Below, piece by piece: positions 34,743 through 46,318 of a stretch of DNA of 51,784 nucleotides. The notes under the pieces are model-generated. The model did not search any database. It saw nothing but the letters and a program-made list of their open reading frames with translations, and was not told the DNA's origin. Numbering within the stretch: position 1 is the stretch's first letter; every line of letters starts with the position of its first letter. The stretch covers positions 309,909 through 361,692 of the forward strand of contig MNCI01029653.1 in NCBI GenBank assembly GCA_015680685.1, read 5' to 3'. The translations under genes were made by a program, and so were the position numbers. Origin of the DNA: Gnetum montanum. Taxonomy: Eukaryota > Streptophyta > Gnetopsida > Gnetales > Gnetaceae.

Positions 34743-35543
34743 TGATGAGCAACAAGTATTCCCTACACGCAACCATATGAATCACTTGCGTTCACTAAGT
34801 GATCTAGTTGAATTTTGTAGAATTTAGCTCTCTAAGTACACTAGGTCTACGAAGTGAATCTAACAATTGTGATCATTGTCTTCTGAGTTCCACTTGTGAG
34901 GTGCAAGTGTATGATTAAGAGTAACTGAGGCATCTAATTTTTATCATTTTATGTTTTATTGCTTAAATTAGCTAAGTGCTAGAAAATAAAGTAATTAAAT
35001 GTTTAACTATTCTAATAACAAACTAATATCTTAACTAATCATAACATAAGAATTTGTTCCTTTTTATCATACACATCCTGAGCCATGTTACAACATTATT
35101 GGGTTACCAAGCATTAAGCACTACTAGGATTAGCAAATGTTAATGTATGCTCGAAATGGTCGTACTTATATGTTTCAATTAATCACTATTTAATTAATAA
35201 ATTAGATGCATTAAAGTAAATTACTTAAATAATAAATTCATTTAATGTAAACATTTAGCTAATTCCAAATGTTGCAAGATTTGTGAAGAAAGTTCGTCTT
35301 CATTGCCAGTCATACGAATGTGCTTAGGTACATCAGTTTTCAAATAAAGAATTGTACACTGCTCACTCCTACTATGGGCACTTAGAAAATATTCCAACTT
35401 TCAAAAGGAAAAGCTGCAAGAGCTTTGCTAAGAGACTAACTATGAAACGCCATAAATTTGGTTGGTGAGCATGTATTTATAGCCAAAGATAGACACTGTG
35501 TTAATGGGATCATGTTAACACATTAGACAAAGACACTTTATTA
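34743..35543 (-). repeat. Element E 5' LTR (801 bp)
   Basis: Seen on plus from TGATGAG (34743) to CTTTATTA (35543); the outer CATCA terminus has decayed to TATTA by two C-to-T changes. A minus-strand TATA box maps to 35474-35481. The border is set by the GCATG duplication at 35544-35548. Confidence 0.85.
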
Positions 35544-35548
35544 GCATG
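35544..35548. other. Target-site duplication, element E (right)
   Basis: GCATG, matching 22620-22624. The bases beyond it (GAACCCAT...) continue repeat X. Confidence 0.8.
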
Positions 35549-36010
35549 GAACCCATGATGATCTCCAAATTTCTTCGGCTCTCATTCCAAAGGAAAAGAG
35601 CCTCTGGTCCACCAACAAGGCATGCTTTCTTGCGGTCTCCTTCTCTTGAAAGAAGCAATGTCCTTGGAGCTTAAGTCTTTGTTCATATGCTTTGCTAAAT
35701 GTGGAGAGCCATATGGATATTGAGGGTATTACGAAACTCAAAGATCATATGATAATTGTAGATAAGAAGGTTCAATGACAAGGATCATCAGTCGTAAAAC
35801 ATGAATGTCGAAGTCAACCTAACATCCAACCAAGGCATAAGATTTCTCACACAATCCAAGTTAAGAAGAAAGGGTTGCCCTTTTTTATGCAAATAATACC
35901 AACATTTCTACCTAGAGTGAGACTCATTTAAAACATAAACCAATTTTCTATACTTATAGCAATACAAATATGTAGTCTTTTAAAGGTACTTATTTCTCTA
36001 GTTCTAAACT
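35549..36010. repeat. Repeat X, right part, and spacer
   Basis: From 35549 to about 35635 the sequence matches 41836-41920 (GAACCCAT, then CCACCAA.AA..CATG). It is the continuation of the site into which E inserted. No gene is seen to 36010. Confidence 0.55.
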
Positions 36011-36017
36011 TGTGCTA

Positions 36018-36215
36018 CCTGCTCAAAGTCACAATCTTGTGCTCCCTATAGGTCAGTCACAGTCTTGTGCTTCCTACTTGAAGTCACAATTACAATCCTG
36101 TGCATCCTACTCAAATTCATAAGTACAATCCTATGCTTCCTACTCAAAAACATAGTTAAGAACACATACTTCCTACTTATAATTGCCATCAAGAATATGT
36201 ACTTCTTGCTTAGAG
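36018..36215. repeat. Imperfect 33-bp tandem repeat
   Basis: About six units of ~33 bp built on ACAATCTTGTGCTTCCTACTCAAA variants. On plus they read as an 11-residue hydrophobic repeat (pattern CFLL..); this is a by-product of the repeat, not a membrane protein. A TC microsatellite (36232-36247) and a TA run (36274-36286) follow. Confidence 0.7.
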
Positions 36216-36399
36216 TCACTCCACTATGCTTTCTCTCTCTCTCTCTTCATCTACTCACGCATGCATTCTCTTTATATATATATATACATGTTTCAATCCT
36301 CTTGCCACTTGTTATCTTATTTAAACATTAGATCCTTCACCTTATGCTAAGGTGATTAGGTCCTCATGAACTTACTGCATGGAACCCAAAAGTCTCATC

Positions 36400-37989
36400 T
36401 CTTGCTCTTGTTCATCCTTGTTGAAGATCATCAATGAAGCTTGAGGTTGATGCTCATTTGGTCCATTACCACCACTTTTGAATTGAACATTCTCAAGCAT
36501 AATGCTCTCCACCATAGATATAGCATTTTAAACATTGATGCCTTAGATGATATTAAGAGAATTTTTCAAAATATGGTCATTTTTTCCACAACTCATTTTT
36601 CTTTTGAGAAGCTTGACGTTTCTCATACCATAAGGAAGAGGTTTGTTTTTCTAGAGCTAAGGCAACATATGAGCCTCTAAAACAACTTGAATTAGCCTAT
36701 CAAATCTCTCTCCAAAACTTATTACTCTCTTTCTTTCTCTCGAGTAGTTATTTCATTGCATCCTTATCTTTCTTTCCCAACCTAAAATTAATCAAACTAC
36801 TAGCAACCTAGATGGCCTCCCTAAATCCTATGATTTTGCAAGTTTTGAGTTCACACTAAATCCAAGTTTTGAGGTCATTGAGAAATAGCTTTATTTTTTG
36901 TCCTCATCTATATTCTGGATTCATATGATGATATTTCGATATTCCCAAATATATTCCTCTAGTTCCCCCATGCACGAAATCTCCTTTAGCTTCACTAAGG
37001 CTTTATCAATGGAAGTGCCTAGATGGAAGTTATTGATTAAAGCTTCTTTAAATTGTTCCTAGGTCTTGATGGGTCTTCCTATCCTTAGTTTCTCTTCTTG
37101 AAGAATGCCAAGCCACCATGCTTTTACTCTCCATGTAAGAATTGATTAGCAATGCATGCTTGTTTTTATATAGCCTATTCATACATCTCTAGGAACTCTT
37201 CTACTTCAAAGATAAAAGCATAAATAACAACATCATCTCTATTACCTTCATAAAGTTTTAGTTCTTTTACTTAAAACTTGGAAACTAATTAGCTTGGTCC
37301 TGATGCTTATGCCCTTTCTTGCATAGCTAGCTAATCTTCCATGATCCTAGTTTTATCTACCAATTACTTTTTCAAGGCCTCAATCTTATTTTGTTTGCTT
37401 TAAAACAAGACTTATTAGATTTCTAACAAAAATTGTAGTTTCTATTTTCATATTGAAGCTCTTGTTTGGCAAGTAAAAGATCATTAATAACATTCCCAAG
37501 TCACTGCACCTAGTTTCTCAGCACAAAGTTTTGAGTTAAGAAAAGTTTATGTTTGGTACTAGAGCCTAACTCTAGTAGGAAAGGAACTTATATTAAATTA
37601 ACCAGCTCTTGAATCATTCGAGCCTTTTATGCTATAGGTAGATTATGCATGATGATGCTATCTACTTGCAACAAATAACCCCATAGTTATTGCATCTTTT
37701 TAGGGGATTCATCAATATCCCTCTCACCAGTCATTTCCACATCTTCACTCTCATGCATGTCCTCTTACAGATTCCTATCATTGGGCATCTCCTTGTACAC
37801 ATTACTACCTTGAAAACCATCATCAACTAGTCCTTTGTAAGGATTGGAACTAAGAGGACTATTATTGAAATTTTGGCTTCCTTTGCTCTTCTTTTTGTGT
37901 GTCATAGTAGCACATGATTTACAAACAACTAATCATGATCACGAACCATCACTAGTCTCAAATTGAAAACCATGGCTCTAATACCAAGT
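36400..37989 (-). pseudogene. Element G: gag-like remnant behind a tRNA-Met type primer site
   Basis: On the minus strand, TGGTATTAGAGCCATGG (37970-37986) matches the initiator-Met primer site used by many other plant LTR elements. Downstream the minus strand gives a degenerate Gag-like segment (phrases such as FEVEEFLEMYE, KEISCMGELEEYI and EFKEAFI-like spacing) at ~36800-37280, with many stops. It belongs to a different element family from A-F and H. Its 5' LTR is missing: at 37989 the sequence passes straight into element F. Confidence 0.55.
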
Positions 37990-38260
37990 GTAACAATGTC
38001 CTCTACTAGTTCCAAGAAAATAGTGATGAACTGTTTTATCAATTCAAGATGAATGTTGTTCTTCTTGAGTGGAGGCAAGCTCCAAACTTTGTACATCTCA
38101 TGGAATATTAAATTCACACTATAAATTGAGTCCAGAAGAGTCTTGCAAGGCTCATTCTTAGCAATTTGCAAATAGATAAGGGACTCTTAGGATCAGATCT
38201 TTTCCTAGGAAGGTGACCAACCTTAATCCAATTCATGACAGCATGGGTTAACATCATGAT
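37990..38260 (-). pseudogene. Element F protease remnant
   Basis: The minus strand reads MNWIKVGHLPRK upstream, then LDSIYSVNLIFHEMYKVWSLPPL and a fragment like FLELVEDIVT. The DLGS active-site motif has decayed to DSIYS. It is truncated on the 3' side at 37989. Confidence 0.65.
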
Positions 38261-38499
38261 ATGCACTTTGGGAAGGGTTTGGTTTGAAGGGTTCTTGAAC
38301 AAGTTTGCAAAGGATGAGGGAGAAGCAAGGTCATCAAGTGCAAGTGTATGTAAGGGCTTTGTAAGACTATTGGTTTGGAAGAAGGGTCTTTTTTGAGTTT
38401 TTTTTTGAACCACTTGGCTAAGGAGCTAGTTATAAGTTAACAGCCCTTGTAGCATTACGTTGCTGTGGTTGGGCTAGAATTTTGCCCTGCATTGATGGA

Positions 38500-40806
38500 G
38501 CATGTGGTCATTGACTTAAGGGTAGAGGGACATGTGCAAAAGGATGAGGTTGGTAGTGAGGAAATGGGGATTCCCCTCTTGGAGATTAGGCTCTATAGTA
38601 TTCAAGAGGGTAGTAGTGATGCTAAAATGGAGCATGACTAGAAGACTCATGTAGAGAAATGGGCTACTAAACATAGTACCCATATGGATTAGGTTGTCAG
38701 TAAGGATACTACTACCTTGGTGGTGGCATTCCCCACAACTGTGGGTGTTTTCACTGATGCTACTACTCATAAGGTTGTGGTGGAGGTCCACTCAGATAGT
38801 AGGTTTGTTGGTGGAATTGCCTAGGGTTGCCTTAAGGATAAGGCAACCTTCTGGGTGCTTGTTGTTTCACAAATCTAGGATATAAAGCATACACCCAAAA
38901 CTCTTGCAAGTTTGACATAATGGAAAAACATCCCTTAAGATGTTCATAGTGGTAGATGTCACACCTACCATCGTCATCTAATTTAGATTCCACAACCTCC
39001 TCTATGGTAGTAGCCTTACCCTTACCCCTTTGGTGGGCATGTTCAACTTCCTTCCTTCTTTTGCGATCATGGTCACTACTTTGCTCTTGGATTCCTCTAC
39101 TATATTTAGAGAAGCTTAAAACTTTTCATCTAAAGAGTCCCACATTTTATCTACCTTAGCTGAAATTTGGAAAATAAACTTTTGAATCGACAAGATCTTG
39201 CATTGCATCATGTAATCAAGTGGTGACTCCTTCTCAATGTCATAGAACTAGACATCCCTTTTGCGGATAGAAGGATCCTAGTTATACTCTTTCACACTTT
39301 CCCTTTTTCTCAACTCTCATTCTTCTTTAGCAACCTACTCAATGAGCCTTTGGATCTAATGGGCTCTAAGTTCTAAAAGTCTCCCTTGGGCATTGACCCC
39401 AAGGGTTCTTCTCATTTCTATTTGGAGCCCATCTATGATATGGTGGAGCCACTTCCTTTGAGAATAACCATGGACAAGACATTAGTGCAAGAGAGAATAG
39501 TACTTTCCCATGGTTGCATCCAAGGGTTCATGTGTTACTTGTTTCCAACCTTAGATCTACTTTCTTAGATTTGACACTCAGGAGCACATTTGATATTTGT
39601 TGTTGAAGAGTTCAAGCATCGTACTCCATTTGTGGATTGATTCCAACTCCAAGGACTAGTACCAAATTTTAGCTTCTTTGATGAGCATCCTTAGGAACAA
39701 CTTTATTTTTTCCATTTTTTTCTTTATTTTGTAAGGCACAGGCATAATGAAAGGCTTGAAGATGGTTTTGTAGATTTGAGTTGTATTCCCCCTTGAACCC
39801 AGGGATATTGTTCATATCCAACTACTTGATTCTACTATCTTTCACATGCCTTGTTGGGATTCTCATGGTCTCTGTAATGTTTAGCATATTCATAGTTGCA
39901 AGTAAAGGCTCATCATAGTCATGGCCTCTATAATGTCCATGATGCATATGACGTCCTCTACTTCCCCTTTTTTTTGTGTTGGTGGACCTCCCTTGATTGC
40001 CCACATCCTTGGTCTCGACTAGTCGGGTAGGCCCTATGATCATCTCTATTCCGCTAGTCACCTCCATCATGGTCATGTCCTCTATGACTTCGGTTGAAGC
40101 TAGAGAAGGAAGAAGAAGATGTTCAAGGTGAAGAGGAAGGAGGGCTAACATTGCCATGGTGCCTACCACCCCCTCTTTTTTGTTCATGACCACGGTCATC
40201 ATCATGATGCTTATCGATGTTCCTATCATGACTCCCACCTTTGGAGTTCATATGGTCATAGGACTCGTTCTTGCCTAAACTAGGATTGTTTATAGTGGAC
40301 TGTAAGTTCTAGTTCAAGCCCCCCTCATCAAAGCCAAGGGGAGGAGAGTTAGTAAATTCAGAATTCCCAAAAAAGTGCTCCTCTCCATCTTTGTAGCTTG
40401 ATAGGAACAAGAGATTATTGAATTCTTTCCCCTTCGATGCTTCATAGCACATCTCCTATTGCCTATCTTTCTTGCGTTGTGCTTTAGTGGGATCATAGTC
40501 CTGATAGTCATGGTCCTACATAATGTATTCAGCATTGAGCCCCTAGATGCCCAACCTCATAAGAGTTTGGAGTAGCATCGCAGGAGCTGATTGATTGGGT
40601 GGCAACATAATGTTTCCCTCCATGTCCTTCCATTGCAACTATTCATCCTGATGTAGGATGAAGGTGAAATTTGGCACATACTCATTAGGATGAGTATATA
40701 TCACTCTGCACTATTAGGGCACTATCTAATTTGATCCTCTGTGCCTTTGTTGATTGGATGTATGTATGAATGGTAGTGGAGAATTAGCCCTATGAGAAGA
40801 AGACAT
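38500..40806 (-). pseudogene. gag: Element F gag remnant
   Basis: Gag with its ATG kept at 40804-40806 (MSSSHRANS). The N-terminal domain (~40540-40806) has HPNEYVPNFTFILHQDE, then many stops. The linker and start of the core are near 39822-40238 (MLNITETMRIPTRHVKDSRIK). The post-capsid segment is near 38950-39160 and the His/Pro-rich tail near 38516-38790. It is most like E. Confidence 0.75.
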
Positions 40807-40957
40807 TTTAGTTTACCAAGACAAATAGTGCGCTCTTACTATTATTAGTATTACTTTGAATGATTGCAACTTGAAGGTTTGCTATAATGATTTGAATAAT
40901 TTCACTAAGTCCTAGATAGTGCATGTAACTAACTAAAGTCCTTGGCAATGACATCAA

Positions 40958-41820
40958 TGATGAGCAGTGAGTATACCCTATGCCCAACCATACAAATCAG
41001 TAGTGCTCACTAAACAATACCATTGAATTTTGTAGACTTTAGCTCTCTAAGTACACTAGATCTAGGAAGTGAACCTAGCAATTGTGATCATTTTCTTCTC
41101 AGTTCCACTTGTGAGATGAAAGTATATGGTTAAGCGTAAGTAAGGCATTTGATTTTTATCATTTTATCATTTTATCTTTTATCATTTAATCACCTAAGTG
41201 CGGGAAATAAAGTAATGAATGTTTAATTAATCTAGCAACTAACTAATGTTTAACGAGTCTTAACATGAGCATTTGTTCCCACTTTCCGTACACATCCTAA
41301 ACACGTTGCAACACTAGTAGATTAACAAGTGTTAGGCACTATTGGGATTACCAAGCATGACGTATGCTCAAAGTGGTTGTACTTATGTTCATTATTTAAG
41401 CGACACTAATTACTTAATTAAAATTCATTAAAGTGCATGAATAATAAATGCATAAGGAAACATTAATCTATTCCAAGTGTTGTAAGGTTTGATGAGAAAA
41501 GCTCGTATTTATTGTCATTCACATTGAGGTGCTTAGGTACATTTATGCTTGAATAAAGATCTGTACACTTCTTTGACTCCTATTGTGGGCACTTAGAAAA
41601 TATTCTAACTTTGGATAAAGCAAACTACAAGAGATTTGCTAACAACTACGGAATGGAATGGAATGAATCATGTGTCTAAGTGTTGTATTTATAGGCAGGC
41701 ATGCATCTTGTGATATCAGATACTCAATAACGTAGCTCATGCTATGATATCAGGGCTTTAATATTAGAGCTACAATATTGGGAATTCAAAATCGTAGCCT
41801 ATGAAAAACATAATTTATTA
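40958..41820 (-). repeat. Element F 5' LTR (~863 bp)
   Basis: On plus it runs from TGATGAG (40958) to about AATTTATTA (41820). It aligns with the E LTRs, with extra ATATC-rich sequence in U3 (41700-41790). The outer border is inferred from where repeat X begins. The primer site next to it (40941-40956) is diverged. Confidence 0.65.
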
Positions 41821-41940
41821 GTTATAATAACATGGAACCCATTTGGATTTCTACACTTCTTTGGTCCTCGTGCCTTAGGGAAATAGCCTTTAATCCACCA
41901 ATAAATCATGTTTTCCTACAACTAATATGCTTCAAAGAAC
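41821..41940. repeat. Repeat X, uninterrupted copy
   Basis: GTTATAATAACATGGAACCCAT at 41821 onward corresponds to GGTTATGATAGCATG (ending 22624) joined to GAACCCAT (35549). This is the empty-site form of the place where E inserted. Similarity fades after ~41925. Confidence 0.6.
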
Positions 41941-42817
41941 TAGTTATTAGAAGTACTTTCTCAATGATAAGACAATGTGGGACCCCTTTAATATTAACTT
42001 GTTAGGCTAGGCCATGCTCTGATTTGAGTTTTTGGTTGTTTTACTTCACTTGTTAGAGGTGTGTAGGTCACAACTAATAGTGAACCAACACATCCTTGAT
42101 CATCCTTTGATATACCCTGTGTTTAAGGTTATCCCACCTTGAGTTAGCTTCTTCCTACTACATTGGTAATTGTATCACATTGCCACTACTAATTTCAACC
42201 ATCAATTCCTTTCTTGATTAATCAATGCTCTTCAATTGATCTTTTCTATTATTTGTGGAACTAATGATCATATTACAATATTTTTTGACATGAGAATCAT
42301 CTAAATACAATAATAATCCATAGCTTATCAAAAGTCAACATTAGAAAGAAAGGGTACTCATTGTACAATACTTGAGTTAGGATGTGGATGTTAGCATTAA
42401 TGGGTTTTTTCCAAAGATAGTATCTTAGCTATATTGTAATGAGGAATGTGCCAATTGAGTGAATGGCAGATCTCTTCTTAAAAAAAGAAGAAACAATACC
42501 CACCTACATGTTTTATTGAGGTTGTAGAATAAATTTCTTTGAATGGTAATTGTAGTTTAATATAAAACTTGTTTGTTAGTTTTATAAATACTTGAATATT
42601 GAAATTTCAAATTTTCTTTCAAGAAGAATAAAGTTTAATTTCCTCTATATAAACCTAGTAGATCTATCAAACAAATTAGTTTCTACAAAATACATTAGTT
42701 ACAAAAAATTTGTCCAAGACTCATGTAATTTAGAATACTTTTTAATATAGTTAGAACTACCATTGGTAGCTTAAATAACTCATGCAAAGTTTTATTTAAC
42801 ATTTGTCAATGCTAATG

Positions 42818-42965
42818 AAAATTGGTACAAGTGGTCAACTCATTATCTTGTTAGACAAGAGGTTACTAGTTCAAGTCACACTTAAGGCATTGTTATATTC
42901 TTCTATAATTCTTCTAATGTATCCTATTGGCTATATATCTTGGGATATACCTATAGTCAAATTAT
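42818..42965 (+). repeat. SINE-like tRNA-derived repeat, copy 1
   Basis: Starts with a tRNA-like head (box-A-like GGTACAAGTGGTCAACTC, box-B-like AGTTCAAGTCAC) and continues in a body with TTATATTCTTCTATAATTCTTCTAA. The body recurs at 43290-43430. No CCA end or full cloverleaf is evident, so it is not called a tRNA gene. Confidence 0.4.
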
Positions 42966-43204
42966 TTTGGTCGTATAATGTATAACTTGTCTATTTTTGC
43001 TTTGCAAGAGGTTCAAATCATACTAGATTCCTCATTAGTTGCAATTAATTTCTTAGGGGTTAGAGAGAGAATAGATAGCATTACAGTTAATGACTACTTG
43101 AGATGCAACAGGTAACAATTGGTTTTAGAAAAAATGACTAATTATAGAAAAAAGGGAAAAAATAAAAAACATTGAAGATATAAAAACACCATAAGATTTG
43201 CAAT

Positions 43205-43440
43205 TAAGGTGGTAGCCTTGTAGTAAGATTATTTATTTGGTTATTCTATGTCATGGGTTTAATTCTTCTTGGTAGCACTAAGTTATAAATGTTTTACTTG
43301 CTAATGATCATTGTCTTTTTAAGCAAGAGGTTGCTAGTTTGAGTCATACTTGAGGCATCATTATATTCTTCTATAATTCTTCTAAAGTATCATGTGTCTT
43401 GGAGTGTACTTATAGTCATACTTTTAGGAGGTGTTGGAAC
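43205..43440 (+). repeat. SINE-like tRNA-derived repeats, copies 2 and 3
   Basis: 43208-43280 has a tRNA-like head (GGTGGTAGCCTTGTAGTAAG ... GGGTTTAATTC). 43322-43440 repeats the copy 1 body (AAGCAAGAGGTTGCTAGTTTGAGTC, then TTATATTCTTCTATAATTCTTCTAAAG). Confidence 0.4.
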
Positions 43441-44100
43441 CCTAAAATAATTGTAATACAGATATACCCCAAGACATATAGGCATTCTTTTAGACTCAAA
43501 CACCCACTTTATAAAAGTTTTACTTAAATTCTTTGACTAATCTTAAAATAAAATAAAAATCTTCTAAAGTTTTATGTTGGCAATATGTCTTATGAGTACA
43601 TATACCAAAATGGGGGGCTAACTATGTATTAAAATCCACTTGGATTTTACGCTATCTTAGCCATTACCTTATAAAACTACATTACCTTAATTCCTTATGG
43701 ATGACATGACAAGGATATGGAAGCTTGTAAGGGAGGCTTTGGCCTCTCTTGCTCTGTTGTATCCACTTTTTTGGTTCATCAATGAGCAAGTTAAATGTGG
43801 TATTGACATACACCCACATAAGTACAAGAACTAAACATCATAAATGTAGCATGTTAGAGCATGTTCATAGCTCCTGGAAGCCTCCAAACATCATTCAAGT
43901 TTATAATCCAACTTATGAACTTCATTCTTGGGGATCCCCTAAAACACCTCATGGAAAATTCATGTTGTGCACAAGAAGCCTGTAGCCAAAATATGCATTG
44001 TAATTTGATAGGAATTCATGAGCAGAAATAATTATCTTGTTTTCCCATAAAAAATTCTACCTTATGATCTTATTTTGGTAAGATCTTGGACCATTTTTAA
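43441..44100. other. Spacer with no recognised gene
   Basis: AT-rich; open frames are short and match nothing recognised. Confidence 0.4.
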
Positions 44101-44120
44101 TGTGTAAAATGAAATTTATA

Positions 44121-44345
44121 GCCCATACGCTATGAATTTTACTAGTGTATAAAGGCCAAAACACCACATGTGTTGCCAAATGGTAGCACAAAAATCAAAA
44201 ACATTGGTGGTCCGTATGCTATAATTTGGGCCATGAAATTAGCCCAAATACATTGTCAAAACATGAAGAAAAGTAAAAAACGCTAGTGACCCATACGCTA
44301 TATTTTTTGGCCATGAAAATGGGCCAAAAACATCATGTAACACTC
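44121..44345. repeat. Imperfect 80-90-bp repeat, three units
   Basis: CATACGCTAT / CGTATGCTAT anchors at 44124, 44213 and 44292. Each is followed by an AT tract and a GGCCA..A.. block (GGCCAAAAC, GGGCCATGAAA, GGCCATGAAAA). Confidence 0.55.
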
Positions 44346-44892
44346 TAGAAAGCATATGGGAATGTAACTGACATAGGAATAGCAAACCAAAGGCCTATTT
44401 AACCCAAGTTACAACACCATTTCTAGATCTTTTTGTGCTGAAGGAGGGGTGGGGGAAGGTAGAACTTGTAGTAGAAATTTTGGCATATCCTTTCAACACA
44501 TAGAGAAGATTTTCTAGCAAAAAGAGAGATCTTTTTTCAACAAGTTGGTAGAAATTATTGTAGATTTTACTACTATTTGTAGTCTTCCTAGCATTGAATT
44601 CTGAGAACCAAGACCTTGCAGGAACAGATATTGTAAAGATCAAACAGGAGACTAGTGCAGATCAAGTGAAGAACATAGCTTGCCATTTGCATTAGATTTT
44701 AAAGATATAGAGAAGCTCTCCTAGGAGGACAAGAAGGGAAAGAAGAAGATAGTAAGCAAAAGACTCAATTTTGGATTTTACTATGACTTAATAAAGGTGG
44801 CGAAAACTTTGTTTATCAGGGGTAGAGATAAGCAATCAAACATTGCTTCTAAGATAGACTTTAGGCCTCCACTATGTAAATACTTGTGAAGT

Positions 44893-45183
44893 TTGATGTT
44901 TGCATACAACATTTGTCATTGGGGTTCTTTAACATCAACATCAAAGACTAGAAAGGAGGTGTCTTCTTTGATGTCTGAGAGGATTGATGAGCTGAAGAAG
45001 AGAATAAATAGTGATGCACAAGTACGGAAGGAAGGAATCTTGAAAAGCAAGTCTAAAAAAATAGAGAAAGTGAGGGCTTATAGAAAGAGGAAGTCTCTTT
45101 TACAAGGGGAAGATATCTCTTTAGAGACTCTAAGAATAAAGATCTCAAAAGAAAAGCTACAAGAGAAAAATCAGCAAGTGTAA
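44893..45183 (+). other. Open frame of 96 codons, Lys/Glu-rich, unrecognised
   Basis: Opens at ATG 44896 or before and stops at TAA 45181-45183. It is rich in Lys, Glu and Ser (RIDELKKRIN, KSKSKKIEKVRAYRKRKS) and suggests a basic coiled coil. No family is recognised. It lies in repeat-rich DNA without visible promoter or intron signals, so it may be a fragment of a mobile-element protein or chance. Confidence 0.2.
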
Positions 45184-45548
45184 GTTTTTTTTTTAATTTT
45201 TAACTACAAACATGCATGTTTTACTAAGTTTAGTTGATGAGATGTAATTTTTAGTATTGACACTAGTGAATTATGACATAGTGTTAACACATTACTTATT
45301 TTTTAGAAGTGGCTCTAGAAATGAGAGCTTTAGAACATAAAGCAAAAAAGCTACATTCCAACCTTTCTTCTATCCCTAAAGGCCAATAAGAAAGTATAAG
45401 CAAAAAAGAAGTTAAATTTTTTAAATAACTTACTTTCATTAGAGGAAAATAAAGAAGGTGATAGGGAAAGTTTAAATTCACTTTATAACCTCTATCCTTC
45501 AAATGATAGTGAATTCCAACCTTTACAAGCTTTGAGCTATTATTTGAA

Positions 45549-45715
45549 GGGTTTTGTCATTGTGAAACCACTCAACCCTGCAAGATCTTGATAAGCTTAA
45601 AGTGTGGTTTACATGAGTCCACACCCTTTACAAATGTGAGCTTTGCACTAGAGTGTTTTTTTCATTGCAAAACCACTCAACCTCCCAAGGTCCAGAGAAG
45701 CTCAATTAAGATGCC
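45549..45715. repeat. Imperfect ~105-bp direct repeat
   Basis: GTTTTGTCATTGTGAAACCACTC (~45551) recurs as GTTTTTTTCATTGCAAAACCACTC (~45654), each followed by CAACC..., AAG.TC and AAGCT. Confidence 0.55.
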
Positions 45716-46044
45716 TTCCCACAAGAAGCACACCAACACTATAGGGCTACAAGAAAGAAAGAAAAAGCTTAAGAAGAATGTGTAACTAGATTTACAGAGT
45801 CCTTACCATGAGGTTTATAACATACATGATATACAAATAATGGTACAATGAAGGACAATCATAATATTTCTTTAAGAAGCCTTAAATTGATTTAACAATG
45901 ATAGTGCTTACCCAATTTCCAAGAAATTCACTTTGTATTATATCCTTGGAGTTTCCAAAAACTCCTCAAAATTCATGCAATGCCTATTATAGACATCTAC
46001 CTTGAGGATTAGATGTATAACTAAGATTAGCTTCAATGTAGGAG

Positions 46045-46080
46045 AGACATCTACCTGTAGATGTCTACTAATAGATGTCT
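46045..46080. repeat. Palindromic TAGATGTCT cluster
   Basis: 46045-46066 is a 22-bp inverted repeat with 10-bp perfect arms (AGACATCTAC / GTAGATGTCT) around CT. TAGATGTCT recurs at 46072-46080, and related copies lie at 45988-46010 and 46090-46125. Function unknown. Confidence 0.7.
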
Positions 46081-46318
46081 ATTCTCAAGGATAGATGTTT
46101 GCTATTTTTCCTAGATGTCTATGATGCTTTGGATGCTTTGAGATCTAGTGCATTCCTTGGTCATTTTGTCATCTTAGTAGTCTTTGGAACATCTTCATTT
46201 GGCTCGTAGACTCTGTTTCCATCCATGTTCTCATCTTGTCCACTTAGTCTTCATTTTGACATCTCAACGTAGATCTCATTCTTGAAGTATTGGATCTCCA
46301 TGTGAAGTCCTTATTCAT

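Larger units (their letters stand above)
22625..35543 (-). mobile_element. Element E: full-length degenerate Ty3/gypsy element
   Basis: A 12.9-kb minus-strand element with LTRs at 34743-35543 (5') and 22625-23430 (3'), a GCATG duplication on both sides, a tRNA-Asp-type primer site at 34726-34741 and a PPT block at 23431-23455. Order on the minus strand is gag (34594-32585), protease (~32000-31480), RT (~31080-30400), RNase H (~30300-29730), partial integrase (~29725-29050), then ~5.6 kb of post-pol DNA. This is Ty3/gypsy order, with length and primer type pointing to the Athila/Tat/Ogre group. Over ~200 bases the LTRs differ at roughly one site in ten by eye, so insertion is old. All genes are broken. 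Confidence 0.88.
37990..41820 (-). mobile_element. Element F: 5' half of a Ty3/gypsy element
   Basis: A minus-strand copy with LTR 40958-41820, primer site ~40941-40956, gag from 40806 and a protease remnant 37990-38250. It stops at the junction with element G and has no pol or 3' LTR. The right flank is repeat X. Confidence 0.75.

Noticed and set aside
36065-36331. Possible small membrane protein
   Set aside because: The hydrophobic pattern comes from a 33-bp tandem repeat.
42818-43290. Functional tRNA genes
   Set aside because: Only box-like fragments; no complete acceptor stem or anticodon arm could be paired by eye.
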